This document shows positions 16,607 to 26,362 of a stretch of 64,000 bases of DNA, in pieces. Each line of letters opens with the position of its first letter. The first letter of the stretch is position 1. The notes beneath the pieces were generated by a model. It had not been told where the DNA came from. It saw only the letters and a list, made by a program, of their open reading frames with translations, and made no database searches. Position numbers and translations under genes: made by a program. Source of the DNA: CAVSJA01 sp963728145. Lineage in GTDB: Bacteria; Bacteroidota; Bacteroidia; Chitinophagales; Chitinophagaceae. Where the stretch lies: contig CAVSJA010000007.1 of the NCBI GenBank assembly GCA_963728145.1, positions 372,001 to 436,000 on the forward strand, read 5' to 3'.

Positions 16607-19600
16607 ATGGCAATTAAAAAAGACAATCGTCCCCGGTCGACTTTTTCAAAGATCACTATCGGTTTGGCTTCTCCGGATTCTATCCTGGAGCGCAGCTATG
16701 GTGAAGTATTGAAGCCGGAGACAATCAACTATCGTACGTATAAGCCTGAAAGAGATGGTTTGTTCTGCGAAAGGATCTTTGGCCCTGTTAAGGATTATGA
16801 GTGCGCCTGCGGTAAATACAAGCGTATTCGTTACAAGGGCATTGTTTGCGACCGTTGCGGTGTTGAGGTTACGGAGAAAAAAGTTCGCCGCGAGCGCATG
16901 GGCCATATCAAACTGGTTGTGCCGATCGTGCATATCTGGTATTTCAAGAGCTTACCGAATAAGATCGGTTACCTCCTGGGAGTTAGCTCGAAAAAGCTGG
17001 AGAGCATTGTTTACTATGAGCGCTTTGTTGTAATTCAACCAGGTATCAGGGAAGATAAAAGCCTTAAAACCGGTGATCTTTTAACAGAAGAAGAATATCT
17101 CGAAATACTGGAGAATCTTCCGAAGGAAAATCAATACCTGCCGGATGATGATCCTCAAAAATTCATTGCGAAGATGGGAGCAGAAGCGGTTCATGACCTG
17201 CTTCAGCGAATCGAGCTCGATTCACTTTCATTCAGTCTTCGTAATGCCGCAGCAACAGAAACTTCTCAACAAAGAAAAGCAGATGCGTTGAAGCGCTTGA
17301 GTGTTGTAGAAGCATTCCGTGAAGCAAATGGAAGAATCACTAATCGTCCTGAATGGATGGTAATGCAATACATTCCTGTTATTCCACCAGAATTAAGACC
17401 ATTGGTGCCTTTAGATGGTGGTCGTTTTGCTTCATCTGATCTGAATGATCTTTATCGTCGCGTGATCATTCGTAACAATCGTTTGAAGCGCCTGTTGGAA
17501 ATCAAAGCACCTGAAGTGATCCTGCGTAACGAAAAGCGTATGCTGCAGGAAGCGGTGGATTCACTCTTCGACAATAGCCGTAAATCAAATGCGGTGAAAG
17601 CAGAAGGTGGACGCGCGTTGAAATCACTCAGCGATGTATTGAAAGGAAAACAAGGACGTTTCCGTCAGAACCTTCTCGGTAAACGTGTGGACTATTCTGG
17701 CCGTTCCGTTATCGTGGTTGGACCTGAATTGAAATTGCACGAATGCGGACTTCCAAAAGATATGGCTGCTGAATTGTTCAAGCCATTTATCATTCGCAAA
17801 TTGATTGAAAGAGGTATCGTAAAAACAGTAAAGTCTGCAAGAAAGCTGGTAGACCGCAAGGAAGCTGTTGTTTGGGATATACTTGAAAATATTTTGAGAG
17901 GGCATCCGGTTATGTTGAACCGCGCCCCGACACTGCACCGCTTATCAATACAGGCATTCCAGCCGAAACTGATCGAAGGAAAGGCGATCCAGCTACACCC
18001 ATTGGTGTGTACAGCGTTCAACGCCGACTTCGACGGTGACCAAATGGCTGTGCATGTTCCATTGAGCAATGCAGCCGTATTGGAAGCACAATTGCTTATG
18101 CTGTCTTCTCACAATATTCTTAACCCGCAGAATGGTGCACCGATCACCCTGCCTTCACAGGACATGGTACTTGGACTGTACTATATCACGAAGGGCAAGA
18201 AATCAACCGACGCGGAAAGGGTGAGGGGAGAAGGCAAGGCATTTTACAGCCCTGAAGAAATTGTGATCGCCTATAATGAAGGAAGTGTTGACCTTCATGC
18301 ATTCGTGAAGGTGAAAGTTTATGTTCGCGACGCCTCAGATGGTGCGTTGAACAAGAAACTGATCGAAACAACGGTGGGACGCGTACTCTTCAACCAGCAC
18401 GTACCAAAAGAAGTAGGATTCATAAACAGTTTGTTGACGAAGAAGAATCTTCGTGAGATCATTGGTGATATCATTAAGATCACTAACGTTCCGAAGACTG
18501 CGAAATTCCTGGACGATATCAAGCAGCTCGGTTTCCGGACTGCGTTCCAGGGAGGACTTTCATTTAATATCAATGACCTCATCATTCCTTCAATCAAGGA
18601 AGATGTGTTGGATCAGGCAAAGGTCGAAGTAGATGAGGTTTGGGATAACTATAATATGGGTCTTATCACGAATAACGAAAGGTATAACCAGATCGTTGAC
18701 ATCTGGAGCCGCGTGGATACCCGTATTACTGAAACATTGATCCGTGAACTCAGCAATGACAAACAGGGGTTCAATTCCGTCTATATGATGCTGGATAGTG
18801 GGGCTCGTGGATCCAAGCAACAGATCAAACAGCTCTGCGGTATTCGTGGATTGATGGCAAAACCAAGAAAGAGTGGTTCTTCCGGAAGTGAGATCATCGA
18901 GAACCCAATTCTCTCGAATTTTAAAGGAGGATTGAACGTATTGGATTACTTCATCTCAACACATGGTGCTCGTAAAGGTCTTGCGGATACTGCCTTGAAA
19001 ACAGCGGATGCAGGTTACCTTACGCGTCGTCTGGTTGACGTTGCACAAGATGTCGTAATCACTGAAGAAGACTGCGGAACACTTCGCGGTATTGCAACAA
19101 GTGCATTAAAAGATAATGAAGAGATCGTTGAGCCATTGATCGATCGTATCATTGGCCGTACATCCCTTCATGATGTATACAGCCCGGGATCGGATGAAAC
19201 GATTGTTCGTGCCGGTGATCAAATCACTGAAGACATCGGAAAAGCCATTGAGGATGCGGCTATCGAGATTGTTGAGATCCGCTCTGTATTGACCTGCGAA
19301 AGCAAGAGAGGTGTTTGCGTGAAATGTTACGGAAAGAATCTTGCAACAGGAAATCTTACACAGAAAGGGGATGCAGTGGGAATCATCGCAGCGCAGTCAA
19401 TCGGTGAGCCCGGTACGCAGTTAACGCTTCGTACATTCCACGTGGGTGGTGTTGCAGGTTCTGCATCTGTTGAGTCATCATTGATCGCGAAGTTTGACGG
19501 TACGGTTCAATTCGACGGATTACGTACTGTTACCACCGAGAATAATGAGGGAGAAAAGATCCAGGTCGTAATCGGCCGTACAGGCGAGTTGCGTATTATG

Positions 19601-20905
19601 GATATGCGTAATGATCGTCTTCTCATCACCAATAACGTTCCTTACGGCGCTACACTGTTTGTGAAAGACGGACAGCAGGTAAAGAAAGGAGATATAATCT
19701 GCACATGGGATCCATTCAACAACGTAATCGTTGCCGAGATCGCAGGTCGGATCAAATTCGAAGCAGTTATTGAAGGTGTTACTTACCGCGAAGAAGCCGA
19801 CGAACAAACCGGTCACCGCGAGAAAGTGGTTATCGAAACAAGAGATAAAACAAAATTGCCTTCATTGATTGTTGAAGGTTCGAAAGAAGTTAAGACATAT
19901 AACCTTCCTGTGGGTTCGCATATTATTATTGAAGGAGAAGACGATGTGAAAGCAGGACAGGTATTGGTGAAGATCCCCCGTACGCTTCGTATGCAGCGTG
20001 ACATCACGGGAGGTTTGCCAAGAGTAACAGAATTGTTTGAAGCAAGAAATCCAGGTAATCCAGCTATCGTTTGCGAAATCGATGGTGTTGTTTCATTTGG
20101 CGCGATCAAGAGAGGTAACAGGGAGATCATTGTTGAGGCGAAAGATGGTGTGATAAAGAAATACCTGGTTCCGTTGACAAGGCAAATCCTTGTACAGGAT
20201 GGTGACTTTATCAAAGCCGGTGCTTCATTGTCCGACGGACAGGTTTCACCAGCGGACATTCTTTCAATCAAGGGCCCGTTTGCCGTACAGGAATATGTTG
20301 TGAATGAGATCCAGGAGGTTTATCGTTTGCAGGGTGTAAAGATTAACGACAAGCATATTGAAGTGATCGTTCGCCAGATGATGAAGAAGGTAGAGATCAA
20401 GGATCCGGGTGATACCCGCTTCCTAGAAGAAGATATGGTTGACCGCTTCGATTTCATCGAGGAAAACGACTGGATCTTTGATAAGAAAGTTATCGCAGAG
20501 CCGGGTGATAGCACAAAGATGAGAGCAGGTATGATCGCAAGCCTCCGTGAGATCAGGGAAGAAAACTCCCTGTTGAGGAGAACCGACAAAAAGCTTGTCG
20601 AATACCGCGATGCGAATTCAGCTACATCTCAACCGGTGTTATTGGGAATTACCAAAGCATCATTGGGAACTCAAAGCTGGATCTCTGCAGCATCCTTCCA
20701 GGAAACTACGAAGGTGTTGAGCTCAGCGGCCATCCAGGGCAAGAGCGATGATATGCTCGGCCTGAAAGAGAACGTTATCACAGGGCACCCGATACCTGCG
20801 GGTACTGGATTGCGTGACTTCGAGAACATGATCGTGGGTAGCAAGGAAGAATATGAATTGCTGCAAACAACCCGCGAAGCAATGAGCTTCGATGAAGAAG
20901 AATAA
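16607..20905 (+). CDS. rpoC: DNA-directed RNA polymerase subunit beta'
   Basis: 1432 residues. Zinc site 1 is CACGKYKRIRYKGIVCDRCG (about 66-85). The catalytic Mg motif NADFDGDQMAVH is near residue 470, LNRAPTLHRLSIQAF precedes it, and the bridge-helix/trigger-loop region (GARGSKQQIKQLCGIRGLM, AQSIGEPGTQLTLRTFHVGG) is clear. The second zinc site is CESKRGVCVKCYG. It forms the active centre with rpoB. The frame is clean over 4.3 kb. A strong terminator follows 22 bases after the stop. Confidence 0.98.
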   Translation: MAIKKDNRPRSTFSKITIGLASPDSILERSYGEVLKPETINYRTYKPERDGLFCERIFGPVKDYECACGKYKRIRYKGIVCDRCGVEVTEKKVRRERMGHIKLVVPIVHIWYFKSLPNKIGYLLGVSSKKLESIVYYERFVVIQPGIREDKSLKTGDLLTEEEYLEILENLPKENQYLPDDDPQKFIAKMGAEAVHDLLQRIELDSLSFSLRNAAATETSQQRKADALKRLSVVEAFREANGRITNRPEWMVMQYIPVIPPELRPLVPLDGGRFASSDLNDLYRRVIIRNNRLKRLLEIKAPEVILRNEKRMLQEAVDSLFDNSRKSNAVKAEGGRALKSLSDVLKGKQGRFRQNLLGKRVDYSGRSVIVVGPELKLHECGLPKDMAAELFKPFIIRKLIERGIVKTVKSARKLVDRKEAVVWDILENILRGHPVMLNRAPTLHRLSIQAFQPKLIEGKAIQLHPLVCTAFNADFDGDQMAVHVPLSNAAVLEAQLLMLSSHNILNPQNGAPITLPSQDMVLGLYYITKGKKSTDAERVRGEGKAFYSPEEIVIAYNEGSVDLHAFVKVKVYVRDASDGALNKKLIETTVGRVLFNQHVPKEVGFINSLLTKKNLREIIGDIIKITNVPKTAKFLDDIKQLGFRTAFQGGLSFNINDLIIPSIKEDVLDQAKVEVDEVWDNYNMGLITNNERYNQIVDIWSRVDTRITETLIRELSNDKQGFNSVYMMLDSGARGSKQQIKQLCGIRGLMAKPRKSGSSGSEIIENPILSNFKGGLNVLDYFISTHGARKGLADTALKTADAGYLTRRLVDVAQDVVITEEDCGTLRGIATSALKDNEEIVEPLIDRIIGRTSLHDVYSPGSDETIVRAGDQITEDIGKAIEDAAIEIVEIRSVLTCESKRGVCVKCYGKNLATGNLTQKGDAVGIIAAQSIGEPGTQLTLRTFHVGGVAGSASVESSLIAKFDGTVQFDGLRTVTTENNEGEKIQVVIGRTGELRIMDMRNDRLLITNNVPYGATLFVKDGQQVKKGDIICTWDPFNNVIVAEIAGRIKFEAVIEGVTYREEADEQTGHREKVVIETRDKTKLPSLIVEGSKEVKTYNLPVGSHIIIEGEDDVKAGQVLVKIPRTLRMQRDITGGLPRVTELFEARNPGNPAIVCEIDGVVSFGAIKRGNREIIVEAKDGVIKKYLVPLTRQILVQDGDFIKAGASLSDGQVSPADILSIKGPFAVQEYVVNEIQEVYRLQGVKINDKHIEVIVRQMMKKVEIKDPGDTRFLEEDMVDRFDFIEENDWIFDKKVIAEPGDSTKMRAGMIASLREIREENSLLRRTDKKLVEYRDANSATSQPVLLGITKASLGTQSWISAASFQETTKVLSSAAIQGKSDDMLGLKENVITGHPIPAGTGLRDFENMIVGSKEEYELLQTTREAMSFDEEE

Positions 20906-20926
20906 CTATCTTAATTCAATAGCCGA

Positions 20927-20958
20927 AATAGGGAGCAACTGCTCCCTATTTTTTTTTA
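20927..20958 (+). terminator. Terminator after rpoC
   Basis: Stem AATAGGGAGC / GCTCCCTATT with loop AACT, followed by eight T residues. Confidence 0.93.
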
Positions 20959-20985
20959 AGGAGGTTCCTAAAATACTATCCTTCA

Positions 20986-21072
20986 ATCCGTGTCTTCCGT
21001 GTCCTCCGTGGCAGTATACTGGCGCGGGAGCGCCAGGAAAAAGCGGCCACGGACGACACGGATAACACGGAT
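20986..21072. repeat. Nonad-word hairpin (TCCGTGTCT family)
   Basis: Left arm 20986-21012 holds three TCCGTGTCT-like words. Right arm 21046-21072 is its reverse complement with about 24 of 27 matches. The spacer contains a second palindrome, CTGGCGCGGGAGCGCCAG (21020-21036), so the whole could form a nested cruciform. It lies between the rpoC terminator and the Skp-like gene. Confidence 0.82.
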
Positions 21073-21184
21073 GGAGGGATGATTAATAGTTTGATTCAAC
21101 GCAAATTCAGTAGTAGTTTTCCGTTAAAATTTTTAACAGTTTGTATTCCGATAAGACTTTATCTTGCAAAAAACGTTTTCCCGG

Positions 21185-21784
21185 ATGCGAAATATTTCTA
21201 CAATTCTTAGTGTTATTGCCTTGATTGCTGTTGGAGTTCTTTATTACCTCGATTTCTCCGGGACAAAAAAGCTCAAGGACCAAATCAATACCCAAACGAC
21301 AAAGAAGGATACAGCATCAATTCGCATAGGCTATTTCGATATTGATTCGCTCCAGAGCAATTACCTCTATTTTAAGGATGCAGAAAGTCAGATGGCTGAA
21401 CAGGAAAGCACCATGACCGCAAAGTTGAACGACCTCGCAGCACGGAACCAGAAAAAGTTAATGGAATGGGAGGCGAAAAAAAATACGATGACGCAAGCCG
21501 AATACAACGCTGCATTGCAGGAATCGCAGGAGATGCAGAAAAATTTTGAACAAACAAAGTATTCATTGCAACAGAATTTGCAAAAGACGCAGGTAGATCT
21601 GATGACTAAACTGCGTAAAGAGGTTGAAGAATTCCTTATTGATTTCAATAAGCAGAAGGGCTACACATATATTTTCGCATACCAACCCAATAATCTTATT
21701 TACTACAAGGACTCGGTTAACGATGTCACCTCTGAATTAATAACAGGCCTTAATGCGCAGTATAAAGCCAGTAAGAAGAAGTAA
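21185..21784 (+). CDS. OmpH/Skp family periplasmic chaperone-like protein
   Basis: 199 residues from the ATG at 21185; an in-frame ATG at 21164 would add seven residues. An N-terminal hydrophobic helix (residues 5-23) serves as membrane anchor or signal. The IGYFDIDSLQSNY motif starts the OmpH domain, followed by a long coiled coil (about 65-150) rich in Gln/Glu/Lys, then the closing VEEFLIDFNKQKGYTYIFAY strand. Skp proteins hold unfolded outer-membrane proteins in the periplasm. No bamA neighbour is present, so this is probably a paralogue rather than the canonical skp. Confidence 0.78.
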   Translation: MRNISTILSVIALIAVGVLYYLDFSGTKKLKDQINTQTTKKDTASIRIGYFDIDSLQSNYLYFKDAESQMAEQESTMTAKLNDLAARNQKKLMEWEAKKNTMTQAEYNAALQESQEMQKNFEQTKYSLQQNLQKTQVDLMTKLRKEVEEFLIDFNKQKGYTYIFAYQPNNLIYYKDSVNDVTSELITGLNAQYKASKKK

Positions 21785-21806
21785 GTCCACGACTATACGG
21801 AATTTT

Positions 21807-21890
21807 GGTTGATTGGTTAATTGGTTGATTAGTTGACTAGGGAAACTCCCGGTTAACTAGACAACCAATTAACCAATCAACCAATCAACC
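21807..21890. repeat. Octad-word hairpin (GGTTGATT family)
   Basis: Left arm from 21807 (GGTTGATT GGTTAATT GGTTGATT AGTTGACTAG) and right arm 21851-21890 (CTAG...AACCAATTAACCAATC) are reverse complementary over about 34 bases with few mismatches and a spacer of about ten bases. It fills the gap between the Skp-like gene and the permease. Confidence 0.82.
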
Positions 21891-21934
21891 ATTGAACCTA
21901 AAATCCTTATCTTCCCGCCTAATTTCCTCAATAA

Positions 21935-23386
21935 ATGACCGAAGAAAAAACTGCATTTAAGCCATCCTTAGGCCTTATTGACGCAACAATGGTAGTTGCC
22001 GGTTCTATGATTGGATCCGGCATTTTTATAGTTAGTGCCGACATTACCCGCTTCGTTGGTAGTTCCGGTTGGCTAATCGCCGTTTGGTTGATCACCGGAT
22101 TCATGACTATAACCGCTGCCGTTAGTTATGGTGAATTGAGCGGGATGTTCCCAAAAGCCGGCGGGCAGTATGTTTATTTGAAAGAAGCATTTAATCCATT
22201 GGCGGGCTTTCTTTATGGATGGAGCTTTTTTGCAGTCATTCAAACAGCAACAATTGCAGCAGTAGCTGTTGCATTTGCGAGGTTTACTGCATACCTGGTA
22301 CCAGAACTGGGCGAATCGAATATTCTGTTCACAATCGGGAATGCAGCAAAGGAGGGCTGGAGCCTTAGTATTTCAGCAGCCCAAATTCTAGCCATCGCGC
22401 TCATTGTTTTTCTTACTTATACCAATACGAAAGGGATCAAAGGCGGCAAAATCATTCAAACTACTTTTACAACTGTCAAGCTTCTATCGTTGTTCGGTCT
22501 GATCATACTCGGTTTTTTGTTAGTTAAACATAGTTTTTGGGGGGAGAATTGGCAGAACGCATGGGATGCAACACAATTGGAGCGAGATACGAATGGCAAG
22601 TTCATAACTAATGGACAATGGTTGCCAATAACCGGAACCGCATTGATTGGCGCTATTGCTGCAGCAATGGTGGGATCTATTTTCAGCTCTGATTCATGGA
22701 ATAATGTAACCTTCATAGCAGGCGAAATAAAAAACCCTAAGCGTAATATTGGTTTAAGCCTCTTTATCGGAACACTGGTTGTAACAATCATTTATGTTAC
22801 CGCAAACCTGATGTATTTGAATGTGCTCCCATTAAAGGGAATTGCCTTCCCCGAAGGAGAACGTGTAGGTGTTGCTGCTGCGAATGCAATTTTTGGTCCC
22901 AATGGATCCTATGTTATCGCAATCATGATTATGATCTCCACATTCGGTTGTAATAATGGATTGATCCTTGCGGGGGCGAGGGTGTATTACACGATGGCTA
23001 ACGATAAACTTTTCTTCAGGAAAACAGGAACGCTGAATAAGAATGCTGTACCAGAATATGCTTTATGGCTACAATGCATTGTTGCAAGCATTTTATGTTT
23101 AAGCGGTGGCTATAATGATCTTCTAGACATGATTGCTTTTGTTGTCGTATTGTTCTATGCGGCAACGATCATTGGCATTTTTGTTTTAAGGAGAACCAGG
23201 CCAAATGCCGAGCGTCCATACAAGGCTTTCGGTTATCCTGTTTTACCGATAATCTATATTATACTTGCACTTACTTTTTGCGTGTTTCTGATAATGATGA
23301 AACCTAAATTTGCGGGCATAGGATTGGGGATTGTTTTATTAGGCATTCCTTTTTATTACCTTGCCATTTCTACAAGAAAGAAGTAA
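21935..23386 (+). CDS. APC-superfamily amino acid permease
   Basis: 483 residues with about 12 membrane spans. The TM1 signature GSMIGSGIFIVSADI contains the helix-breaking GSGIF that binds the substrate amino group in LeuT-fold transporters. FPKAGGQYVYLKEAFNPLAGFLYGW follows in TM3, and EIKNPKRNIG in the loop after TM6. It imports or exchanges an amino acid across the inner membrane; specificity cannot be told. The closest style is the LAT/SteT group. A 10-base gap to the next kinase gene suggests co-transcription, although the functions appear unrelated. Confidence 0.85.
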   Translation: MTEEKTAFKPSLGLIDATMVVAGSMIGSGIFIVSADITRFVGSSGWLIAVWLITGFMTITAAVSYGELSGMFPKAGGQYVYLKEAFNPLAGFLYGWSFFAVIQTATIAAVAVAFARFTAYLVPELGESNILFTIGNAAKEGWSLSISAAQILAIALIVFLTYTNTKGIKGGKIIQTTFTTVKLLSLFGLIILGFLLVKHSFWGENWQNAWDATQLERDTNGKFITNGQWLPITGTALIGAIAAAMVGSIFSSDSWNNVTFIAGEIKNPKRNIGLSLFIGTLVVTIIYVTANLMYLNVLPLKGIAFPEGERVGVAAANAIFGPNGSYVIAIMIMISTFGCNNGLILAGARVYYTMANDKLFFRKTGTLNKNAVPEYALWLQCIVASILCLSGGYNDLLDMIAFVVVLFYAATIIGIFVLRRTRPNAERPYKAFGYPVLPIIYIILALTFCVFLIMMKPKFAGIGLGIVLLGIPFYYLAISTRKK

Positions 23387-23395
23387 CAGAATCTC

Positions 23396-24388
23396 ATGGC
23401 GATGGACTTTGAAAAACTGTTTAAATCCTTTTCGGGAATTAAGATCGGGGTGATCGGAGATGTGATGCTTGATACCTACTGGTGGGGACATGTGGACCGC
23501 ATCTCTCCTGAGGCTCCTGTACCGGTTGTTGCATTAGACAAAAAGGAATACAGGGTAGGTGGGGCTGGAAATGTTGCATTGAATCTTTCTTCATTAGGAG
23601 CATCAGTGTCTATTCTTTCGGTTACAGGAGATGATGATGATGCAATTACTCTGAATGGATTGTTCAATGCACATAAGATCAGTACCAAATGGTTATTGAA
23701 GAGCAGGGATCGAATTACCACAAATAAATCCCGCATCATCAGCAGGAATCAGCAGATGATGCGTCTTGATTCGGAGATTACCAGCGATTTGAGCAATTCA
23801 GATTTGAATGCTTTGCTAAAAAATCTCGATCAATTCATTCGTGAAGAAAAGCCGGCCGTAATCATTTTTGAAGACTATAACAAAGGAGTGCTAACACCTG
23901 AACTGATTGAGAAAGCAATCACTGTTTGCAAAACAAACAATATTCTTACAGCGGTTGATCCCAAACGAAAGAATTTTTTCGCATACCGGGGAGTCGATAT
24001 TTTCAAACCGAATATGAAGGAAGTAAAGGATGGACTCAACCTGCTGATTGATGATATCAAACAGCCAGCGCTTGAAGATATTCACGAGAAATTGAAACAG
24101 AAACTCAACCATGGTATTTCTTTTATCACTCTTTCCGAAAAGGGAGTTTTCTATAAACAGGATTCTCAGGCTCGCATTATTCCTTCACACTTAAGAAATA
24201 TTGCCGATGTTTCCGGCGCAGGTGATACAGTGATTGCGGTAGCATCATTACTATATGCAGTTACAAAGGATGTGAATACCATGGCTGAAGTGGCCAATAT
24301 TGCCGGCGGACTTGTTTGTGAGGAAGTGGGAACAGTGCCGGTGAATAAGGAAAGATTGTTGCAGGAGTGTAAGGCCCTGCTTTCTTAA
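23396..24388 (+). CDS. rfaE1: PfkB-family kinase, RfaE1/HldE kinase-domain type
   Basis: 330 residues. The N-terminal IGVIGDVMLDTYWWGHVDRISPEAPVPV is typical of the heptose-7-phosphate kinase domain of HldE/RfaE. RVGGAGNVALNLSSLG follows, and the C-terminal ADVSGAGDTVIAVASLL carries the PfkB anion hole and catalytic Asp (GAGD). It would make D-glycero-beta-D-manno-heptose 1,7-bisphosphate for LPS core. The cytidylyltransferase half of the bifunctional E. coli enzyme is absent, so this is a stand-alone domain I. No gmhA, gmhB or hldD is nearby. Heptose specificity is inferred by similarity. Confidence 0.78.
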   Translation: MAMDFEKLFKSFSGIKIGVIGDVMLDTYWWGHVDRISPEAPVPVVALDKKEYRVGGAGNVALNLSSLGASVSILSVTGDDDDAITLNGLFNAHKISTKWLLKSRDRITTNKSRIISRNQQMMRLDSEITSDLSNSDLNALLKNLDQFIREEKPAVIIFEDYNKGVLTPELIEKAITVCKTNNILTAVDPKRKNFFAYRGVDIFKPNMKEVKDGLNLLIDDIKQPALEDIHEKLKQKLNHGISFITLSEKGVFYKQDSQARIIPSHLRNIADVSGAGDTVIAVASLLYAVTKDVNTMAEVANIAGGLVCEEVGTVPVNKERLLQECKALLS

Positions 24389-24428
24389 GGTCGCGGTCGT
24401 CGCGATTTAAATTTTCAGCAACAGCGTT

Positions 24429-25373
24429 ATGCAGCGATATACTATAGTGATTCATGGGGGGGCCGGCACAATCCGGAAAGATAAAATGACAAAGGAAAAG
24501 GAATCCGCATACCTGAAAGGGTTAGAGGATGCCCTGGATGCCGGCTACCAGGTATTGGAGAAAGGAGGTTCTGCAGTTGAGGCAACCAAGGCGGCCGTTA
24601 TAAGCCTGGAAGATAATATTCTCTTCAATGCAGGACGAGGTTCCGTTTTTGCAAAAGATGGATCCCAGGAAATGGATGCTGCAATCATGGATGGAAAAAC
24701 ATTGGATGCAGGAGCAATAGCTGCAGTTCGGAACATTAAAAATCCCATTGAACTAGCATATGAAGTACTGCGCAATAGCGAGCATGTTTTTCTTATGGGT
24801 AAGGGGGCAAATGATTTTGCGCATAAGCAGGGGATCAAAATGGAGCCTGATGAGTATTTTTATTCGGAATTCCGGTACAATCAATGGCAGGCCGTAAAGA
24901 ACACTGACGATTACACACTGGATCATTCCAATGAACCGGTTAATCCCGACAGGGACAAAAAATTCGGGACTGTTGGCGCAGTTGCCTGTGATAAGAATGG
25001 CGGTCTCGCAGCAGCAACCTCGACAGGCGGAATGACGAATAAGGATTACGGAAGGGTGGGAGATAGTCCACTTATCGGAATCGGCAATTATGCGAATAAC
25101 AAGACCTGTGCAATTTCGTGTACAGGTCATGGTGAATTGTTCATACGAACCGTTGCAGCATATGATGTGAGCGCATTAATGGAATATAAAGAATTAAGTC
25201 TGCAGGAAGCGATGGAAGAAGTAGTGAACAAGAAGCTTGTTGCCATTGGAGGAGAAGGGGGAATGATCGGCGTCGATGCTAATGGAATACCGGCAATGGT
25301 AATGAATAGTGCGGGCATGTATCGTGCCGCCAAAAGCAGTGATGGCCTGAATGAAATTGCTATTTACCGCTAA
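24429..25373 (+). CDS. Isoaspartyl peptidase / plant-type L-asparaginase (Ntn hydrolase)
   Basis: 314 residues. The N-terminal VIHGGAGTIRK motif, NAGRGSVFAKDGSQEMDAAIMDG and the autocleavage site at KFGTVGAVACDKNGGLAAATSTGG (Thr nucleophile in GTVG near residue 180) define the family. The precursor cleaves before that Thr into alpha and beta subunits. It hydrolyses beta-aspartyl dipeptides and asparagine. No signal peptide is seen, so it is probably cytoplasmic. The next gene starts nine bases after its stop. Confidence 0.9.
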   Translation: MQRYTIVIHGGAGTIRKDKMTKEKESAYLKGLEDALDAGYQVLEKGGSAVEATKAAVISLEDNILFNAGRGSVFAKDGSQEMDAAIMDGKTLDAGAIAAVRNIKNPIELAYEVLRNSEHVFLMGKGANDFAHKQGIKMEPDEYFYSEFRYNQWQAVKNTDDYTLDHSNEPVNPDRDKKFGTVGAVACDKNGGLAAATSTGGMTNKDYGRVGDSPLIGIGNYANNKTCAISCTGHGELFIRTVAAYDVSALMEYKELSLQEAMEEVVNKKLVAIGGEGGMIGVDANGIPAMVMNSAGMYRAAKSSDGLNEIAIYR

Positions 25374-25381
25374 AGTTTTGC

Positions 25382-26263
25382 ATGATACCGCATATCGTTC
25401 AGGAACATATCCGCGATTCACTTGAACCAATCATTGGAAAGCCGGTTGGCAGGTTTCAATTGATCCCGGTTAGCGGAGGGTCAATTAACCTGAGCTATCA
25501 ACTTTTACTCGATTCAGGGGAACATTTTTTTTGCAAGATCAATTCGGTAAAGCGTTTTCCAGCTTTATTTCAAAAAGAAAAGAATGGGCTAATGCTGCTC
25601 GCTGCGGAAAATATCATCCGTGTGCCGGGAGTAATATTGTATTCTATAAAAAATGATTACCAGGTTTTGGTTCTCGAATGGATTGAGCAGGGTTTGCCCA
25701 ATGATGATTTTTGGAAGACATTCGGAACGCTGCTTGCGCAACTGCACCGCCTTTCATCGGTGGCTTTCGGTTTGAATGAGGACAATTACATGGGTGCCTT
25801 GCCACAAAGCAATCAATACACGCCCGAATGGGTTGATTTTTTTATTGCGCATCGTCTCATTCCCCAGGTAAAGATGGCCATGGATAAGCGCCTCATCGAT
25901 GGAAAGGTCACAAAGCTATTCGAAGGCTTGTATACGAGATTGCCGGCAATTTTTGAAACAGAAGCTCCTTCGCTTGTACATGGCGATTTGTGGAACGGGA
26001 ATTACATGTGCGATACCAATAATAAGCCGGTATTGATCGATCCCGCTATTTATTTTGGTCATCGCAGCATAGACCTCGGCATGACTACTTTGTTCGGCGG
26101 ATTTGCAAAGGAGTTTTATGATTCTTACCAGGAAAGTTTCCCATTACCCAAAAACCATGAGCAGCAATGGGAGATTTGTAACCTTTATCCATTGCTGATT
26201 CACCTTAACCTTTTCGGCAGTAGTTATCTTTCCGGCATTCTTCATACACTCCGGCATTATTGA
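25382..26263 (+). CDS. Fructosamine kinase family protein
   Basis: 293 residues of the aminoglycoside-phosphotransferase-like fold. The ATP-binding part has PVSGGSINLSYQLLL and FFCKIN (conserved Lys). The catalytic loop is LVHGDLWNGNY (HGDLWxxN) and the Mg-binding motif is LIDPAIYFGHRSIDLGM, both diagnostic for fructosamine/ketosamine-3-kinases. These phosphorylate sugar adducts on proteins so that they fall off (deglycation). It is likely co-transcribed with the preceding asparaginase; together they look like a protein-repair pair (isoaspartate and glycation damage), which is inference. Confidence 0.87.
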   Translation: MIPHIVQEHIRDSLEPIIGKPVGRFQLIPVSGGSINLSYQLLLDSGEHFFCKINSVKRFPALFQKEKNGLMLLAAENIIRVPGVILYSIKNDYQVLVLEWIEQGLPNDDFWKTFGTLLAQLHRLSSVAFGLNEDNYMGALPQSNQYTPEWVDFFIAHRLIPQVKMAMDKRLIDGKVTKLFEGLYTRLPAIFETEAPSLVHGDLWNGNYMCDTNNKPVLIDPAIYFGHRSIDLGMTTLFGGFAKEFYDSYQESFPLPKNHEQQWEICNLYPLLIHLNLFGSSYLSGILHTLRHY

Positions 26264-26362
26264 TTTTCAATAATGAATTGAATTGGGTAATTTGCTACCG
26301 TTGACGCAGCGAGACCCTCCTGCTTTTCATTTTAGCCATTAATTTTATTCAACCGGTCAGTC

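Noticed and set aside
21807..21890. CRISPR array
   Set aside because: The repeat words are 7-9 bases without unique spacers, and there are no cas genes; the unit is an inverted repeat, not direct repeats with spacers.
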